A program made the translations under genes and the position numbers. The notes under the pieces were generated by a model, which saw only the letters and a program-made list of their open reading frames with translations, ran no database searches and was not told the origin of the DNA. From Candidatus Dadabacteria bacterium (GTDB lineage Bacteria > Desulfobacterota_D > UBA1144 > Nemesobacterales > JADFKM01): DNA of 23,709 bases. The stretch spans positions 1 through 23,709 of the forward strand of contig JADFKM010000031.1 of the NCBI GenBank assembly GCA_022564935.1. The letters are read 5' to 3'. Below are positions 22,070-23,709 of the stretch, in pieces; the first letter of the stretch is position 1, and each line of letters opens with the position of its first letter.

Positions 22070-23350
22070 CTAAGTCTTAATATACTTAAGGGCCTTGCTG
22101 CCTATATCGGTTCTGTAATGAAGGGTATCACTGTCTATGGCTTTAACCGCACTGTATGCGAGCTGAATCGATTCTGGGATGGTTCTGCCCAGGGCTGTGA
22201 CCCCAAGCACTCTGCCGCCGCTAGTGACGATTTTGTTGTGTTTGAGCGCGGTTCCAGCGTGGAACACCGCCACGTTGTCAATTCCCTCGGCATTGTTGAT
22301 GCCGGGGATTTCGACCCCTTTTTTATAATCGCCCGGATAGCCCTTTGATGCCATTACAACGCATACCGCCGACTCTTCGCGCCACTGTATGTCGCATCCT
22401 GAAAGGTCCCCGTCCACGACGGCATTGAGTATAGGGACGATGTCGGAGTTCATCCTCATAAGAAGGGGCTGGGCCTCGGGGTCTCCGAACCTGCAGTTGA
22501 ACTCGAGCACCTTCACATCGTCGCCCGATATCATCAGTCCCGCATACAGTATCCCCTTGTACGACATCCCTTCGGCTTTCAACGCCTTTACCGTGGGTAG
22601 CATTACCTCGTCCATTATCGTTTTATATAACTCCGGGGTCACGAGCGGGGCCGGGGAATACGCTCCCATACCCCCGGTGTTCGGACCCTCGTCGCCGTCA
22701 AGAAGCTGCTTGTGATCCTGAGAGGATGCGAGAGGCAGCAAATTATCGCCGTCCGAAAAGGCAAAAAACGACGCCTCCTCCCCTTCCAGGTAATCTTCGA
22801 TGACCACTCTCTCTCCCGCATCTCCGAACATCTTGCCGTTTAATATGGAGTCAAGTGTGTCAGCGGCGGTGTCTACGTCTTTGCATATAAACACCCCTTT
22901 TCCTTCGGCCAGTCCGTCGACCTTCACAACTAGAGGGGGCTTTACTTCCTCTACCCACTTGAGAGCTTCTTTATAGTCGTCAAATGTGGCGTAGAAGGCG
23001 GTGGGAATGTCGTATTTCTTGAACAGGTTCTTAGCAAATACCTTGCTGCTCTCGATTTTTGAAGCCGCATGCGAAGGGCCGAATACTCTCAGCTTAGCCT
23101 CTTCGAATTTGTCCGCTATGCCGAGTGACAGCGGCGCTTCGGGGCCGACCACCGTAAGGTCTATCTCCTCAGCTCTCGCAAGTCTAATTAGCGATTCGAT
23201 ATCATTTGCCTTTACATCAACGCACGTTGCGACCTTCAAAATCCCCGCATTACCGGGGGCGCAAATCAGCTTTCGAACGAGCGGGCTCTGCTTGATTTTC
23301 CAGCATAGGGCGTGCTCTCTGCCACCGCTGCCTACCACAAGAACATTCAT
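22070..23350 (-). CDS. purD: Phosphoribosylamine-glycine ligase (GARS)
   Basis: A 426-residue ATP-grasp enzyme of purine synthesis: phosphoribosylamine + glycine + ATP to glycinamide ribonucleotide. VVGSGGREHAL (5-15) begins the N-domain; VVGPEAPL (67-74) and VKVDGLAEGKGV (142-153, ATP-binding Lys) follow; SSQDHKQLLDGDEGPNTGG (209-227) is the conserved loop, and LEFNCRFGDPE (282-292) carries the magnesium ligands E283 and N285. The family's usual length is kept. GGAGG precedes the ATG by about 11 bases. It runs in the same direction as glmS, whose 3' end lies 182 bases upstream, with no clear terminator between them. Confidence 0.97.
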   Translation of the reverse strand: MNVLVVGSGGREHALCWKIKQSPLVRKLICAPGNAGILKVATCVDVKANDIESLIRLARAEEIDLTVVGPEAPLSLGIADKFEEAKLRVFGPSHAASKIESSKVFAKNLFKKYDIPTAFYATFDDYKEALKWVEEVKPPLVVKVDGLAEGKGVFICKDVDTAADTLDSILNGKMFGDAGERVVIEDYLEGEEASFFAFSDGDNLLPLASSQDHKQLLDGDEGPNTGGMGAYSPAPLVTPELYKTIMDEVMLPTVKALKAEGMSYKGILYAGLMISGDDVKVLEFNCRFGDPEAQPLLMRMNSDIVPILNAVVDGDLSGCDIQWREESAVCVVMASKGYPGDYKKGVEIPGINNAEGIDNVAVFHAGTALKHNKIVTSGGRVLGVTALGRTIPESIQLAYSAVKAIDSDTLHYRTDIGSKALKYIKT

Positions 23351-23532
23351 TATCGGTAAGACCTCCGTACCAAATAGAAATTGCTGCGACCAGCAGGATG
23401 TAAAAAGTCATCAAGAATGGCTGTAACGATTCTTTGCTAAGTGGATTAACCGTATTTTAAATGGTATTTGATTAGGGAGAAAGATATTGATTTCATAATT
23501 CGATCAGTTTTCATGAAAGCACCTGAAAGCGC
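23351..23532. other. Spacer between glmS and purD
   Basis: A short AT-rich region without a gene; GAAAGC occurs twice close to the glmS stop, but no stem-loop with a T-run and no clear promoter is seen on the minus strand. Confidence 0.4.
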
Positions 23533-23709
23533 TTACTCAACCGTTACGACCTTGGCGAGATTCCTGGGCTGGTCGATGTCAGTGCCCTTGAATGCGGCTA
23601 TGTGGTAGGCGAGTAGCTGGAGCGGGACGACGGCCAATATCGGACTTATCAAACTGCTTGCGGGGGGGATTGTGATAAACCTGTCCACGTTGTCATTGAG
23701 TCCTGTTTG
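23533..23709 (-). CDS. glmS: Glutamine-fructose-6-phosphate aminotransferase, C-terminal 58 residues
   Basis: The frame enters from the right edge and ends at TAA (23533-23535). The residues include the second SIS-domain end of GlmS: a [20 protein letters not shown] segment, [19 protein letters not shown] and the C-terminal VVTVE, the block that carries the conserved end of the enzyme making glucosamine-6-phosphate from fructose-6-phosphate and glutamine. The 5' part with the glutaminase domain is beyond the window. It probably precedes purD in one transcription direction. Confidence 0.95.
   Translation of the reverse strand, partial: QTGLNDNVDRFITIPPASSLISPILAVVPLQLLAYHIAAFKGTDIDQPRNLAKVVTVE

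Noticed and set aside
22639-22821. Short alternate-frame ORFs inside purD
   Set aside because: They are shadows of the coding sequence, with no ribosome site or domain.
1-23709. CRISPR array, tRNA, rRNA or transposase
   Set aside because: No regular repeat-spacer pattern, no cloverleaf or rRNA sequence, and no transposase-like frame or terminal inverted repeats were seen, although the Cas4-like fold at 71-1081 prompted a check.

Overview
The window reads as chromosomal DNA of an uncultured diderm (Gram-negative) bacterium of medium GC. The evidence for two membranes is a probable outer-membrane beta-barrel protein, Sec-exported enzymes and several lipoprotein-type signal peptides. The gene set (a MopE-like cysteine-rich motif, SppA of the long type, NuoN, M42 peptidase, PurD, GlmS) fits a deltaproteobacteria-like or candidate-phylum lineage. 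I cannot name the organism from the sequence alone. Genes are on both strands in short units, with no rRNA, tRNA, CRISPR array or intact mobile element seen.

Left part (1-7.2 kb): a PD-(D/E)XK nuclease-fold protein that keeps its Fe-S cysteines but has lost catalytic residues; a beta-barrel-like protein divergent from an exported gamma-glutamyltranspeptidase; a YihY/BrkB membrane protein preceded by a 26-residue hydrophobic micro-ORF that abuts both neighbours; CdsA; and a PurN-fold formyltransferase relative lacking two of its three catalytic residues.

Middle (7.2-14.3 kb): the accessory-looking stretch. It holds a cysteine-rich Ser-Pro-linker surface protein behind a promoter whose two hexamers lie in the arms of a perfect inverted repeat, an O-methyltransferase-like gene with a frameshift near its 3' end, two divergent Rieske ferredoxins, a MerR regulator, a decayed MoaD-like sulfur carrier gene, a palindrome-rich spacer leading to an orphan 82-residue protein with a large branched terminator, endonuclease IV, tiny membrane ORFs and two exported proteins of unknown role.

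Right part (14.3-23.7 kb): SppA, a lipoprotein, a remnant of a response-regulator receiver domain, a conserved exported protein with a small zinc ribbon, an M42 aminopeptidase, a stand-alone NuoN followed by an exported acetolactate decarboxylase, then PurD and the 3' end of GlmS on the minus strand.

No single large new system is evident. The more unusual signals are degenerate enzymes that keep their fold or metal sites (1, 6.5 and 8 kb), gene relics (10.7 and 17 kb), a micro-ORF wedged between ggt and yihY, and structured non-coding segments at 7.3 and 11-11.6 kb.
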